Below, piece by piece: positions 33,350 through 44,471 of a stretch of DNA of 64,000 nucleotides. The position numbers and the translations under genes are program-made. The first letter of the stretch is position 1. Each line of letters begins with the position of its first letter. A model generated the notes under the pieces. The model saw only the letters and a program-made list of their open reading frames with translations. It was not told the DNA's origin and did not search any database. Source of the DNA: Halodesulfovibrio spirochaetisodalis (GTDB lineage Bacteria > Desulfobacterota > Desulfovibrionia > Desulfovibrionales > Desulfovibrionaceae); NCBI RefSeq assembly GCF_001672295.1, contig NZ_JXMS01000001.1, forward strand, positions 186,001 to 250,000, written 5' to 3'.

Positions 33350-36300
33350 TTAGGCTCCGGTGGAAAGGGTAACGTCAACAGTTTCGCGTGAATCAAGGTA
33401 GATAATAGTGCCTGTCAGAGCGCAGTTGTCATAGGCAGGCATGGCATTAAGCAAGTTGAGGTAACGGCGTACCTGCTGTTTATGTGCAGGGTCGTGACCG
33501 CCGGTTTTATACTCAACAATGGTTATGGCGTCCGGCTCGCGTACTAGCAGGTCGGCTCTATGCTGGTTGCCGTGTTCGTCCATAATGCCTTGCTCCGGTC
33601 TGCCATAGTGCTGCCATGTTGTGAATTGCGGCAGTGATGTCAGCCACAGCAGCATGTCTGCCAGCTCTTCTTCCACTTCAACTCTGTTCTCCATTGGCAG
33701 AGGGTATTCACGCATACCATGCTGGATGGCACGATGCACATCTTCACGCGGATTATCCAGCACACGCAGATGCTCAAGGCACGTATGTACAAGAATGCCG
33801 CGCCTGCGTTCATCGTAAATGATCTCTTCCAGCGGGTTACGGAAAATCTTCAAGCGTGGAAGCCAGTGCATAGGTTTCCATGCGAGTACTTCTTCATGTT
33901 CAGGAAGAAGCTTTTCAGTCTGGTCGTCTTCGGTTTGCTCTTCTGCCCGCGTGTTTTCAGGAACTTCACCAAGGGTGATGCACCCTTTTTCATCCATTTT
34001 ATCCTGAAGGTCTGCCAACAGAACCCGCAAGCTTTTGAGCAGGGGAGACGTGCGTTCGTGTGTTGGTGTGGCGCTGATAACGGCGTGGAGTTCCTCAACA
34101 GGACGAGTCCATGCAACATAGAGAAGGTGTAGTTGTTCACGGGCATCTTTACCAACAGCACGGTAGTAGTCGTCCCCAAGTTCTTTGCATTGCGGTACAA
34201 GAATGTCCTGCCCGTTAAAGGTAAAAGCCTCCTGTCCTGAGGGGCGTTGCTGCATTTGATGATGGAACGGGATAATTACCACAGGAAATTCCAGTCCTTT
34301 GGATTTGTGCATGGTGATGATGCGGATAGCATCCAGATTTTCCGGCATAGGCACTTTTTCTTCTACGCCGCCTTCCTGCCAGAATGTGAGAAATGCGGAA
34401 AGAGAGCGCAAACCATTGGTTTCTGCGCTGTGTACAATCTCAAGGAAGCGTCGAAGGAAAATTTCATCCTGCGGGAATCGCCTGAAGACGTCAAAGTGTT
34501 CAAAGGCTTCGCGTACCGTGTCATAGGCACTCATTAACCCTGCCTGAGAATAGAATGGTGCAATCCACTGTTCCCATACCTGCGGGTAATCTGCCTTGAA
34601 TGCGTTAAACAATGTGCCGGTACGTGGTGTTGCCAGCCAGTCATCCAAGGCTGTTCTATCAAGTCCGGCAATATCACCCACAAGCTCTGTGCCGCTGATA
34701 ACAGACCAGAACGCTACATCATTCAGCGGGTAATCAAGGAATGTGAGAAGGTTGACGATTTGTTGAATAACTGGATGGTCGGCAATGCACAGGCTGTTTT
34801 CAGTAATAATAGGGAAGCCCCATTCCACAAGCCAGTTGGCAAGCATGTTTGCTTCACCATTGGTGCGTACAAGCACAGCAATGTCGCGTAGTTTACGGCG
34901 GTGCTGTAAGTCGTCCACAAACAGTTTTTTCAACTCGCCATGTACGGACTCAAAAAGAGCTTCAGTGTTTTCGGCTTCAATATCGTACAGCTTTACAAGG
35001 CCGCCGCTTCCTTCCTTATGTGGCGGGACTTTTTGCGCAGCGCCGGAAAAACCAGCCACAATTTCAGCAGCAAGTTCATCAACAACCTCTGGGGAGGCTT
35101 TTCCTACAAGATCATTGGCGATACGCTTGGCAGTATCTTCATCTTCGAGGCGTGAGAAAATTTCGTTGTTGAACAGCACCACGTTTTCGCTGCTGCGCCA
35201 GTTGTTATCAAGGGTGGTGCGTTCAGGATCGTGGGCGACAGCCTGAATGGCATCTTCGTTCAGGATTCCGTCAAATAAGTCAGAGTCACCGCCACGCCAG
35301 CCGTAGATCGCCTGTTTTACATCGCCCACATAGACAACCGAGCCGTCTTTTGCCAGACACTCCACAGCTAATGGCTCAATCGCTTTCCACTGTGTTTTGG
35401 ATGTGTCCTGAAATTCATCAATGAGCAGGTGCGTGAGGCGGGTGCCCATGCGGCAGAACGCTTCTGAGGCAGCATGCTCGCCGCTGAGCACCTTCTGAGC
35501 ATAGATTGGCCACTGTGATGCAGGAATAATCCCTTTTTCCCGCTGCAGTGTTTCGACTTCCGCAGCAAGCGGTTCGGCAATATTGATGAAAGGAACCAGT
35601 TCCAATGCTTTGCGCAGAATTGCTCCTTGGACTTCCAGCATAGCAAATGCATTGCACATGTCCGCATAGGCCTTATGCAACTCTGAGGATGCTTTCCCCT
35701 TGGAAGCTTTCAGGACGCAGTCGTCAATGGACGGTTTTTTCGCATAGGTTGCTGATGGAAGCTTTGAGGAGAAAATTGAGAGCGCAAGGCATTTATCCAA
35801 AAACTTGGTAAAGTTTGCAGCTGGTTTGATTCCCTCTTCCGCAATGAATTTCTGTATAGAAGTAGCGCAGTGATTCAGTTCTTCATGGAGCATGCCCAGC
35901 CATCCGCGCAGGGCATCACCGTCAACATCCGGCAGTGCTCCATGCTCCAGACGGTACTGCATTAAGGTATGAACTTTTTCACGCAGTCTGTCTCCCGGTA
36001 CAAAGCCGTTCATATCTGTATGGAACAGGAGTGACTTACATGCTTCTTTGACCAGAGCACGCTCGTTGCCGCCTTGTGACGCGCGGGTAAGCATCTGGTC
36101 ATACAGCGGGTCAAACAGTACGGCATCATCAAAAATCGGTTCGAAATCTGGCGGCAAAGAAAGATCAAGTGCTCCAAGACGCACAAGCATGTTCAGCAGA
36201 CTGTCGATAGTGCGGATATTCAGAGAGGAGTAACGTTGCAAAAGTCTGTTGACCCAGCGGTGCGCGTCTTTTGGGTTCCATCCCTGCGCAGGGTTTGTCG

Positions 36301-36550
36301 GGTCAGTCTGCAACGCACATTCTTTTAATGAATGAATGACACGTTCGCGCATTTCTGTTGCCGCTTTGTTGGTGAACGTAACTGCAAGGATTTCATACCA
36401 GTTAAATGAACCATCCGGATTGGCAATGGCGCATGCTGTGTTTTTTTCTTGGGCTTCATCCTGTGCTGCACTGGCAAGAAGTTCAAGAAACTGGCGTGTG
36501 AGAGTGTATGTTTTGCCGGAACCGGCAGCGGCTTTAATCTGTTGAAGCAT
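33350..36550 (-). CDS. addA: AddA-type UvrD helicase-nuclease
   Basis: The 1066-residue protein is the motor subunit that unwinds broken DNA ends and loads RecA. Walker A KAAAGSGKTYTL (start), YEILAVTFTNKAATEMRERV, LLIDEFQDTSKTQW (Walker B with Q), VGDVKQAIYGWRGGD, RIITMHKSKGLEFPVVII and LLYVAWTRPVEEL are UvrD/AddA motifs. The C-terminal nuclease has ITIVEYKTGGHDPAHKQQVR. There is no clear ribosome binding site before the ATG at 36548-36550. It forms an operon with addB. Confidence 0.95.
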   Translation of the reverse strand: MLQQIKAAAGSGKTYTLTRQFLELLASAAQDEAQEKNTACAIANPDGSFNWYEILAVTFTNKAATEMRERVIHSLKECALQTDPTNPAQGWNPKDAHRWVNRLLQRYSSLNIRTIDSLLNMLVRLGALDLSLPPDFEPIFDDAVLFDPLYDQMLTRASQGGNERALVKEACKSLLFHTDMNGFVPGDRLREKVHTLMQYRLEHGALPDVDGDALRGWLGMLHEELNHCATSIQKFIAEEGIKPAANFTKFLDKCLALSIFSSKLPSATYAKKPSIDDCVLKASKGKASSELHKAYADMCNAFAMLEVQGAILRKALELVPFINIAEPLAAEVETLQREKGIIPASQWPIYAQKVLSGEHAASEAFCRMGTRLTHLLIDEFQDTSKTQWKAIEPLAVECLAKDGSVVYVGDVKQAIYGWRGGDSDLFDGILNEDAIQAVAHDPERTTLDNNWRSSENVVLFNNEIFSRLEDEDTAKRIANDLVGKASPEVVDELAAEIVAGFSGAAQKVPPHKEGSGGLVKLYDIEAENTEALFESVHGELKKLFVDDLQHRRKLRDIAVLVRTNGEANMLANWLVEWGFPIITENSLCIADHPVIQQIVNLLTFLDYPLNDVAFWSVISGTELVGDIAGLDRTALDDWLATPRTGTLFNAFKADYPQVWEQWIAPFYSQAGLMSAYDTVREAFEHFDVFRRFPQDEIFLRRFLEIVHSAETNGLRSLSAFLTFWQEGGVEEKVPMPENLDAIRIITMHKSKGLEFPVVIIPFHHQMQQRPSGQEAFTFNGQDILVPQCKELGDDYYRAVGKDAREQLHLLYVAWTRPVEELHAVISATPTHERTSPLLKSLRVLLADLQDKMDEKGCITLGEVPENTRAEEQTEDDQTEKLLPEHEEVLAWKPMHWLPRLKIFRNPLEEIIYDERRRGILVHTCLEHLRVLDNPREDVHRAIQHGMREYPLPMENRVEVEEELADMLLWLTSLPQFTTWQHYGRPEQGIMDEHGNQHRADLLVREPDAITIVEYKTGGHDPAHKQQVRRYLNLLNAMPAYDNCALTGTIIYLDSRETVDVTLSTGA

Positions 36551-36695
36551 GTGGAACGTCCGGATTGGTTGTGGTGCAGAAGTCTGTATACACGGGAGGG
36601 AACCCGATCAGGCTGATATGTGTTGTGCGCAGTATATCGTTGATTTCCACAGTGCGCACTGATTTCGTGCACACGTCGCTGGCAAGAGGATTTGT

Positions 36696-36731
36696 CCTTA
36701 TGTAAGGAGGGGGCACCCTCCTTACATAAGG
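36696..36731. repeat. Perfect 16-bp inverted repeat between pfk and addA
   Basis: CCTTATGTAAGGAGGG (36696-36711), loop GGCA, CCCTCCTTACATAAGG (36716-36731). It lies 46 bp past the pfk stop codon. There is no T-run on either side, so it may be a terminator without U-tract, an mRNA stabiliser, or a protein site. Confidence 0.8.
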
Positions 36732-36776
36732 TGATACATCGATAGTTGTCTAAACTGGAACAACAGACAAGACGCA

Positions 36777-38138
<1,362 letters not shown>

Positions 38139-38519
38139 GTGGATGCTCCTTGCATAAATGGCGGATTGGTCTTGAACAGTATGTCTTATTGAAGACCATA
38201 ATGTACAGTGTGTTTTTTGTTAGGGCAAATTCCAAAGGGGAACATATTGGTGACAAACCTGTGTATTGGTGCATCATGGTTATACACATAGGTAGGCATT
38301 AGCGGAGTAGCTTTGGGTATCCTGTTGTGATTTGAGTGTGTTGAATGAGTTGTAGGCTGAACTTACTGAATAATTTATAAAAACAGGATGGTTCTGGACA
38401 GCCGGAAGGAAAGCGCCTAATTTTATCCCGCATTTCAGAATGTGGCCGTTATGTACTGCCCTGTTCTGACTTGGTAAGACATTGTCATATAATGACTACA
38501 TACGTAATTCGAGTTTGTT
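38139..38519. other. Divergent intergenic region between pfk and pdxA
   Basis: About 380 bp without a gene. A perfect -10 box TATAAT lies at 38488-38493, about 26 bp before the pdxA ATG, with a weak -35-like TCTGAC 17 bp upstream. If used, the pdxA mRNA leader would be short (about 20 nt). Confidence 0.45.
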
Positions 38520-39527
38520 ATGCCAAAGAAAACGCTTCTCATTACACTTGGTGATGCAAATGGACTGGGGCCGGAACTGGCCTGCCGTCTGTTTGGTGAA
38601 GATATCTTCATTGCCGCGAAGCGCCCGATTATTATGATTGGTTCAGCTGCTTCGTTACTGGCACATACCGAGCGACTTAATATGGACCCGTTCTGGGAGA
38701 CTATTGAGTCTCCGCGCGACATTAAGACAAAGGCATACGGTGTGTACTTGTATGAACCCGCGTCTATTCGCGATACTCCTGTTACTGTTGGTAAAGTTAC
38801 AAAAGAAGGCGGTTTTATAGCGGGCGAATCACTCAAAGCTGCGTGTCAGTGCATTACCGACGGTATTGCCACAGGCATGGTAACATTGCCGTTGCACAAG
38901 GCAATGTTGCAGGAAGCTGGTTTTGATTTTCCTGGACATACTGAATTTTTAGCCCGTTATGCTGGGTTGAAATCTGATGAAGTCTGCATGCATTTGTGCG
39001 GTGAAATACTCCGTGTAAGTCTGGTGACGACGCACCCTCCGCTTCGTGATGTGGCAGATATGATTACAGAGGAACGTCTGCTGCGTACTTTCAGGCTTAC
39101 AGATGAATTTATGAAGCAGATAGGGCACGGGGAGAGACCTGTTGCAGTGTGTGGATTGAATCCTCACGCCGGAGAGTCCGGTAAAATCGGAACTGAAGAT
39201 AGAGATATTATCGCTCCCGCAGTGCTCAAGGCACAGGAAGCGGGCATGAATATAGAAGGGCCGTTCCCTGCTGACACGTTGTTTCACAAAGCTGCGCGTG
39301 GAGTATATTCCTCTGTTGTAGCTATGTACCATGATCAGGGGCTTGCTCCGCTTAAGTTGCTTCACTTTTCAGAAGCGGTTAACGTAACGCTCGGGTTGCC
39401 GTTCGTGCGTACTTCCGTAGACCACGGAACCGGATTTGATATTGTGGGTAAGGATATTGCTCACACAAACAGCTTCAGAGAAGCTATCCGGCTTGCCATT
39501 TTGATGCTGGAAGGCGACGAGCTTTAA
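38520..39527 (+). CDS. pdxA: 4-hydroxythreonine-4-phosphate dehydrogenase
   Basis: This enzyme of the DXP-dependent pyridoxal phosphate pathway oxidises 4-phosphohydroxy-L-threonine. The 335-residue protein has the family start (LLITLGDANGLGPELACRL), ITDGIATGMVTLPLHKAMLQ, FPGHTEFLA (metal His), AVCGLNPHAGESGKIGTED, AMYHDQGLAPLK and RTSVDHGTGFDI (the other metal His residues). All active-site residues are present. No pdxJ is nearby. A terminator follows at 39556-39596. Confidence 0.95.
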   Translation: MPKKTLLITLGDANGLGPELACRLFGEDIFIAAKRPIIMIGSAASLLAHTERLNMDPFWETIESPRDIKTKAYGVYLYEPASIRDTPVTVGKVTKEGGFIAGESLKAACQCITDGIATGMVTLPLHKAMLQEAGFDFPGHTEFLARYAGLKSDEVCMHLCGEILRVSLVTTHPPLRDVADMITEERLLRTFRLTDEFMKQIGHGERPVAVCGLNPHAGESGKIGTEDRDIIAPAVLKAQEAGMNIEGPFPADTLFHKAARGVYSSVVAMYHDQGLAPLKLLHFSEAVNVTLGLPFVRTSVDHGTGFDIVGKDIAHTNSFREAIRLAILMLEGDEL

Positions 39528-39555
39528 TATTTGTTTTTATCAACAAGTATAACAG

Positions 39556-39596
39556 GGCAGACAATGACAGTTTACTTGGCATTGTCTGCCTTTTTT
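39556..39596 (+). terminator. pdxA terminator
   Basis: GGCAGACAATG (39556-39566) and CATTGTCTGCC (39580-39590), followed by TTTTTT. Confidence 0.9.
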
Positions 39597-39637
39597 GCAT
39601 ACACTGAACACTGTATAAAACATAACAGGAGGAAACC

Positions 39638-41326
39638 ATGCTTATTGGTATTGATGTCGGTGGTACGCACACCGACGCAGTGGCCGTTGAGAGTGGGAAT
39701 GTGGTTGCCTCCGGAAAAGTGCCTACAGTGCATGATGATCTGTTATCGTCGGTACTGGGCGCACTGGAGATAGTACTTGAGGCTGTTTCACCCGAAGATG
39801 TGACTCGCCTTAATCTGTCCACGACTCTTTCTACCAATGCCATTGTTGAAGGACGCACTGATGAAGTCGGTGTGATTGTTTCCTCAGGGCCGGGCATTGA
39901 TCCATATAATTTTCAAACCGGTAAATTTTATTTTCCTGTATCCGGTTCAATTGACCACAGGGGGGAAGAAGTCGCTCCTGTTTCAGATGCTGAAGTTTCA
40001 GATGCTGTTGATACTTGCGTTGCGGCGGGTGTTACTGCGTATGCGGCAGTGAGCAAATTTTCTACACGTAACCCTGCACATGAAGAGCGTATTGCAGACG
40101 CACTTGCAGGAAAAAGTGACGTAATTTCTCTTGGGCATCGTTTTTCCGGTCAGCTGGATTTTCCCCGCCGTATTGCAACGGCGTATTATAACTCGGCTGT
40201 ATGGCGCCTCTATAATACTTTTGCCGATGCGGTAGAGGCTGGAGTTCGTGCAAAAGGCATTGCTGCCCCTGTTTCTATTTTAAAAGCAGATGGTGGCACC
40301 ATGCCGTTGGAGCGCTCCCGTGAATTGCCTGTTGAGTCCATTTTATCTGGCCCTGCGGCAAGCGTTATGGGGGTACTTGCCCAGCGGGAAGCTGCGGCTC
40401 TTGAAGAAGACAAGGAAGGCGATACGCTTATTCTGGATATCGGCGGTACTACAACAGATATCGCGTTGCTGGTTGCCGGTACTCCGCTTGTGGAAAAGGA
40501 TGGCATTGCCGTCGGGAGCTTCCCAACTCTTGTGCGGGCACTGAAAACCCGCTCCATTGGTGTTGGTGGAGATTCTGCCCTGCAGTATTCAGCAGGAGCA
40601 GTGCGTGTCGGGCCGGAGCGAAAGGGCGTGTGTATGGCTGAAGGTGGAAGTTCTCCAGCACTTATGGACGCGCTTATTTACTGTGGTCATGCCTCGTTCG
40701 GTAATGTGGAAGCAAGCAGGCAGGGGATTGAAGCTCTTGCTGCAGAGTGTGGTCAGGAACCGCATGCATTTGCTTCGGCTGCCATTAACCTTGCTGTGAC
40801 AACAATATCACAAGCTGTGCACGATTTTATCGCAGAAGTGAACAGTACTCCCGTGTATACTATTCGGGAAATGTTGCATGGAAACGATGTGTTACCGGAT
40901 CAGGTGAGCATTATGGGCGGGCCTGCTGAAGCGTTCAGAACGTTACTGGCAGATGCGCTGGAAATGTCTGTACAGACAGTGCCGCAATTTGCCGTAGCAA
41001 ATGCTATTGGTGCGGCAGTAACCAGACCCACATTTGAGCTGGAGCTTTTTGCAGATACAGAAGCACAGATTCTTTTTATCCCTGTCATGGGTGAACGGCG
41101 CAGCGTTCCTTCAAGTTATTCATTACTTGATGCCGTATTGGACGCAAAAGAAGCGTTGGTTACCTATTTTGCTCGACGAGACATTGTTGTTGAGGTTGAC
41201 GACATACAAGTTACTGAGAAGCAATCATTCAATATGGTCGGGGATTATGGAACTGTGGGCAAAAATATTCGTGTGAAATGTCAGATAACACCAGGAGTTG
41301 AAATAGAAGTATGCGAAAAATTCTAG
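39638..41326 (+). CDS. Hydantoinase/oxoprolinase family protein
   Basis: The 562-residue ASKHA-fold protein resembles HyuA/oxoprolinase A subunits: LIGIDVGGTHTDAVAVESG (ATP-binding phosphate-1), LNLSTTLSTNAIVEGRTDEV, DGGTMPLERSRELPVESILS, GPAASVMG, LILDIGGTTTDIALL (phosphate-2). No B subunit is present. Substrate is not determined; a cyclic amide or N-methyl compound is typical. It has a strong AGGAGG site and overlaps the next gene by 16 bp. Confidence 0.88.
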   Translation: MLIGIDVGGTHTDAVAVESGNVVASGKVPTVHDDLLSSVLGALEIVLEAVSPEDVTRLNLSTTLSTNAIVEGRTDEVGVIVSSGPGIDPYNFQTGKFYFPVSGSIDHRGEEVAPVSDAEVSDAVDTCVAAGVTAYAAVSKFSTRNPAHEERIADALAGKSDVISLGHRFSGQLDFPRRIATAYYNSAVWRLYNTFADAVEAGVRAKGIAAPVSILKADGGTMPLERSRELPVESILSGPAASVMGVLAQREAAALEEDKEGDTLILDIGGTTTDIALLVAGTPLVEKDGIAVGSFPTLVRALKTRSIGVGGDSALQYSAGAVRVGPERKGVCMAEGGSSPALMDALIYCGHASFGNVEASRQGIEALAAECGQEPHAFASAAINLAVTTISQAVHDFIAEVNSTPVYTIREMLHGNDVLPDQVSIMGGPAEAFRTLLADALEMSVQTVPQFAVANAIGAAVTRPTFELELFADTEAQILFIPVMGERRSVPSSYSLLDAVLDAKEALVTYFARRDIVVEVDDIQVTEKQSFNMVGDYGTVGKNIRVKCQITPGVEIEVCEKF

Positions 41327-42441
41327 CGTACTGTGTCTTGTTTCTGATGATTGCAACGCACTGCGTTGCTGAAGATACAGCTCAGGAAGTTTCCCTGAAA
41401 ACAATGGTCGGCCAGATGGTTATGGTCGGATTCAGAGGAGAAGGGGCAACAACTGCGCAAGCTGTGCTGCGTGATATTAAACAGCACGGAATTGGTGGTG
41501 TTATTTTATTTGAGAAAGATTACCTGCGCCCGCAGGCCGTCCGTAATATTTTAAGCAAGGAACAGGTTCGCGAACTTGTTGCTGCGTTACAGGAGCATTC
41601 AGAAATTCCTCTGTTTGTTGCTGTTGATCAGGAAGGCGGGTATGTGGCTCGCTTTAAGCCTGCCCACGGGTTTAACGGAACTCCCTCGGCTCAGCTTCTG
41701 GGGAAAAAGCCTGTGAACGAAACGTTTGCAGCAGGGGAAAAGACCGGATCATACTTGAAGGACGTCGGGGTAAATATGAATTTTGCTCCGGTGCTGGATG
41801 TAAATGTGAATCCAGAGTGTCCTGTAATCGGTGCCATAGAGCGCAGTTTTAGTGATGACCCTTCCAAGGTGGCAACCTACGCACACGCCTTTGCCCAAGG
41901 AATGGGGCGGTATGGCGTGATTGCCGGATATAAGCATTTTCCCGGACACGGCAGTTCCTTGGAAGATTCTCATAACGGACTGCCTGACATCTCGCAGACA
42001 TGGTCCAGTTCAGAGCTCCTCCCATATTCAGAGTTGATTGGCACCGAGCCTGCGCATGTTGTTATGGTAGGGCATTTGTATAATAAAAAAATTGACGAGA
42101 ATTGCCCCGCTTCACTGTCCTATGCAGTTGTTACAGATATTCTTCGTAAGCAGCTCAAGTTTTCTGGAGTTGTGGTGACTGATGATTTGCAGATGGAAGC
42201 CATTACTAATGAATATTCTATTGAAGATGCTGCGATAAAAGCTGTAAAGGCAGGAAGCGATATTGTGCTTGTGGGCAATAATATTGAGTATGACCCTGAC
42301 GTGGTATGCAAGATTGTGACGGCGCTGACGTGGGCTGTACACAATGGTGAGATCTCACTGGAGCGCGTTCAGGAGTCATACAACCGTATTATCCGGCTCA
42401 AACGTAATGCAGGGTTACTGGTTCCCGACGTTATACAGTAA
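41311..42441 (+). CDS. Exported NagZ-like beta-N-acetylhexosaminidase (GH3)
   Basis: The 376-residue protein starts with a signal peptide (MRKILAYCVLFLMIATHCVA), unlike cytosolic NagZ. Glycoside hydrolase 3 motifs: GIGGVILFEKD, FVAVDQEGGYVARFKP, MNFAPVLDVN, GYKHFPGHGSSLEDSHNGLP (KHFPGHG with the catalytic His), VVTDDLQMEAI (Asp nucleophile). It should release GlcNAc from muropeptides or exported glycans. It overlaps the preceding gene by 16 bp, so they are coupled, although a functional link is unclear. Confidence 0.92.
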   Translation: MRKILAYCVLFLMIATHCVAEDTAQEVSLKTMVGQMVMVGFRGEGATTAQAVLRDIKQHGIGGVILFEKDYLRPQAVRNILSKEQVRELVAALQEHSEIPLFVAVDQEGGYVARFKPAHGFNGTPSAQLLGKKPVNETFAAGEKTGSYLKDVGVNMNFAPVLDVNVNPECPVIGAIERSFSDDPSKVATYAHAFAQGMGRYGVIAGYKHFPGHGSSLEDSHNGLPDISQTWSSSELLPYSELIGTEPAHVVMVGHLYNKKIDENCPASLSYAVVTDILRKQLKFSGVVVTDDLQMEAITNEYSIEDAAIKAVKAGSDIVLVGNNIEYDPDVVCKIVTALTWAVHNGEISLERVQESYNRIIRLKRNAGLLVPDVIQ

Positions 42442-42533
42442 TATCTACATGTAAGTGTAGAAGCCGTTATACATCTGCTTTTGACTGGCGGCTTGTACCT
42501 GCTGGGAAGCGGGCTACTTTTTATAAGTAAAAG

Positions 42534-42566
42534 AAAGGGTGGAGTTACGTAACTCCACCCTTTTTT
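42534..42566 (+). terminator. Terminator after the GH3 gene
   Basis: AAAGGGTGGAGTTACGTAACTCCACCC followed by TTTTTT: a 14-bp nearly perfect palindrome. Confidence 0.9.
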
Positions 42567-42726
42567 ATGCTTTATAGCGAGGTGTTGCGTTTTGTGGTCG
42601 GCCTGTATGCTGCAACTAGCATTGATTCGTGAAAGACATGACAGTCAGGCTAAAAGCCGTTGTGCAGGTCTGTTACCGTAAGATGAAAAAGATCAACAGG
42701 CCGATATTTATTAGGTTTTGCAGGTG

Positions 42727-43401
42727 CTATGCGTCCTGCTCAAATTGTGCTGAGAGTGTGCGGTATTTCTTATATAACCGTACACCCAGAGCGGAAGAAA
42801 GAATAAACAATACGGCACTTACACTTGTGCGGAGTACTGGCTCTACTGTTACGCCGCTCCCCAACAGGGAAAATATGAGCGTTTGCGGCATGTAGCCCAA
42901 TGAAGAACCGGCTACAAACGGTAGTGGGCGAATGCTGCTTACTCCCGCAACAACATTGGTAGCGAGGTTACTGCCTACCGGAAGCAGGCGGACAATAATA
43001 GCTGTCTGGAACGGGGCGTTTTGTAAAAAGCTGTTGATACCGTTCAGATGGTGTGGAAATCTTCGGTTAATTGTCTCCCGCCCGAGAAATCGTGCAATCC
43101 AGAAGCAACAGATGCAGCCGAGTGTAACAGCAGTAATGGCGGCTAAAAAGCCGTGTACGGCACCAAAGGCGTAGCCTGCACAAAACGCAGAAAGTTGCCT
43201 TGGGATTCCCATTCCTGTGAGCATAGCTGCAAGCCCGATGAATAACAGTACGCCCTGAATTCCGGTATTTCGGATATGTGTATCGACCCACTCAGGTTCA
43301 AGAACCTCAGCAATGCCGAGCTTACGCAGTGTAAGTACAATAGCAACCAGCAGCCCGATGAGCGCAAGGTTGATAAAAAGTTTTTTTTGATTTGAAGGCA
43401 T
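42727..43401 (-). CDS. TVP38/DedA-type (VTT) membrane protein
   Basis: About 224 residues from ATG 43401 (AGGG 7 nt upstream). It has five or six hydrophobic segments and the VTT signature region: MGIPRQLSAFCAGYAFGAVH, CFWIARFLGRETINRRFP, TAIIVRLLPVGSNLATNVVA, GSSLGYMPQTLIFSLLGSG. Members act in membrane lipid or undecaprenyl-phosphate handling in related families; the role here is not known. An upstream extension to 43434 is possible. Confidence 0.88.
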   Translation of the reverse strand: MPSNQKKLFINLALIGLLVAIVLTLRKLGIAEVLEPEWVDTHIRNTGIQGVLLFIGLAAMLTGMGIPRQLSAFCAGYAFGAVHGFLAAITAVTLGCICCFWIARFLGRETINRRFPHHLNGINSFLQNAPFQTAIIVRLLPVGSNLATNVVAGVSSIRPLPFVAGSSLGYMPQTLIFSLLGSGVTVEPVLRTSVSAVLFILSSALGVRLYKKYRTLSAQFEQDA

Positions 43402-43497
43402 AGTTTTCCCTGCATTGATGAAGCCAATCATCAAGCAGTTGGTCTTGGAATATATCGTTTAAGCGCAACCTTAAGTGACTGCGCGTGAATACATACG

Positions 43498-44229
43498 TTA
43501 TACGTTACGGTCTTTAATAGAGTAGCGGAAATGACGGCTCTGCATCCAGCGGATTGCAAGCAGGTCGAGGATAGTCGCTTTAGCTCTGTCGAGAATGCCG
43601 TACTTGGACTCACCATGCTGGCGATGTCTGTGGTTTACCGGTACTTCAGATACAGTAGCGCCCTGCATTTTCATGAGAGTAGGGAGAAAGCGGTGCATAC
43701 CGGTGAGCATTGGGATTTGCTGAACCATTTCTGTATTCATGACTTTCAGCGAGCAACCAGTATCTTTTACGGTTTCGCGGCTCAATTTGTTACGAATTGC
43801 GTTTCCGATTTTGGATGCAACTTTTTTCTGCAATGTGTCCTGACGCTTATGACGCCAGCCGATAACCATTGTGTATCCCTGCTCGTACTCACGAAGAAGT
43901 GCCGGAATGTCGGCCGGATCATTTTGCAGGTCAGCATCAATGGTGATGACTACGTCTGTTTCAGCAGCATCAAAGCCTGCTTTGAAGGCTGCGGACTGTC
44001 CGCAGTTGTGTTCAAAAGCAAGGTATTTTGCTTCAGGGTGTTCTTCGCATAATGTGTGAATTACCTTAAGGCTGTTGTCAGAACTTCCGTCATCAACAAA
44101 AATTACTTGCCATTCTTTGTCGATCGGAGAGAGCGCTTTTTTTATTTCACCGAAGAGTAACGGGATGTTATCTTCTTCGTTGAACACTGGTACAACTATA
44201 GATAAGGAATTAATATTTGTCATGGGCAT
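43498..44229 (-). CDS. DPM1-like family 2 glycosyltransferase
   Basis: About 243 residues. The GT-A core is complete: LSIVVPVFNEEDNIPLLFGE, IFVDDGSSDNSLKVI, VVITIDADLQNDPADIPALL (DxD), and HRHRQHGESKYGILDRA (acceptor-loop signature of dolichol/undecaprenyl-phosphate sugar transferases). There is no membrane helix at the end, so it is the soluble form. I place the start at 44229 or 44223; the longer frame would run into tRNA DNA and is unlikely. It probably loads a sugar onto undecaprenyl phosphate. The neighbouring VTT protein may share that lipid. Confidence 0.9.
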   Translation of the reverse strand: MPMTNINSLSIVVPVFNEEDNIPLLFGEIKKALSPIDKEWQVIFVDDGSSDNSLKVIHTLCEEHPEAKYLAFEHNCGQSAAFKAGFDAAETDVVITIDADLQNDPADIPALLREYEQGYTMVIGWRHKRQDTLQKKVASKIGNAIRNKLSRETVKDTGCSLKVMNTEMVQQIPMLTGMHRFLPTLMKMQGATVSEVPVNHRHRQHGESKYGILDRAKATILDLLAIRWMQSRHFRYSIKDRNV

Positions 44230-44338
44230 GGTATAAGGCCATTGGTGCTGCTTGTAAATACGCAGATAACATATTCCGCATGGCAGTTTGATGGTATTGT
44301 TTAATTGCGTAAAAAATAAAATTAATTGCAAACGCAGG

Positions 44339-44367
44339 TTGACAGTGGGAGCGAATAGGCATAGAAG
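44339..44367 (+). promoter_or_regulatory. Promoter of the tRNA cluster
   Basis: TTGACA (44339-44344), 17 bp, TAGAAG (44362-44367), 14 bp before the first tRNA-fMet. A similar promoter precedes the fourth copy at 45158. Confidence 0.6.
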
Positions 44368-44381
44368 CTCTCTCACGATGA

Positions 44382-44458
44382 CGCGGGGTGGAGCAGCTCG
44401 GTAGCTCGTCGGGCTCATAACCCGAAGGCCGCAGGTTCAAATCCTGTCCCCGCTACCA
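44382..44458 (+). tRNA. tRNA-fMet (CAT), copy 1
   Basis: 77 nt with anticodon CAT. It is an initiator: position 1 is C facing a non-pairing T, and the anticodon stem carries the three G-C pairs GGG/CCC (TCGGGCTCATAACCCGA). CCA is encoded. Confidence 0.96.
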
Positions 44459-44471
44459 ATAAAATCGATAC

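Noticed and set aside
44230-44418. N-terminal extension of the DPM1-like glycosyltransferase
   Set aside because: It would run into the first tRNA-fMet gene, and the conserved domain starts only after the internal Met codons.
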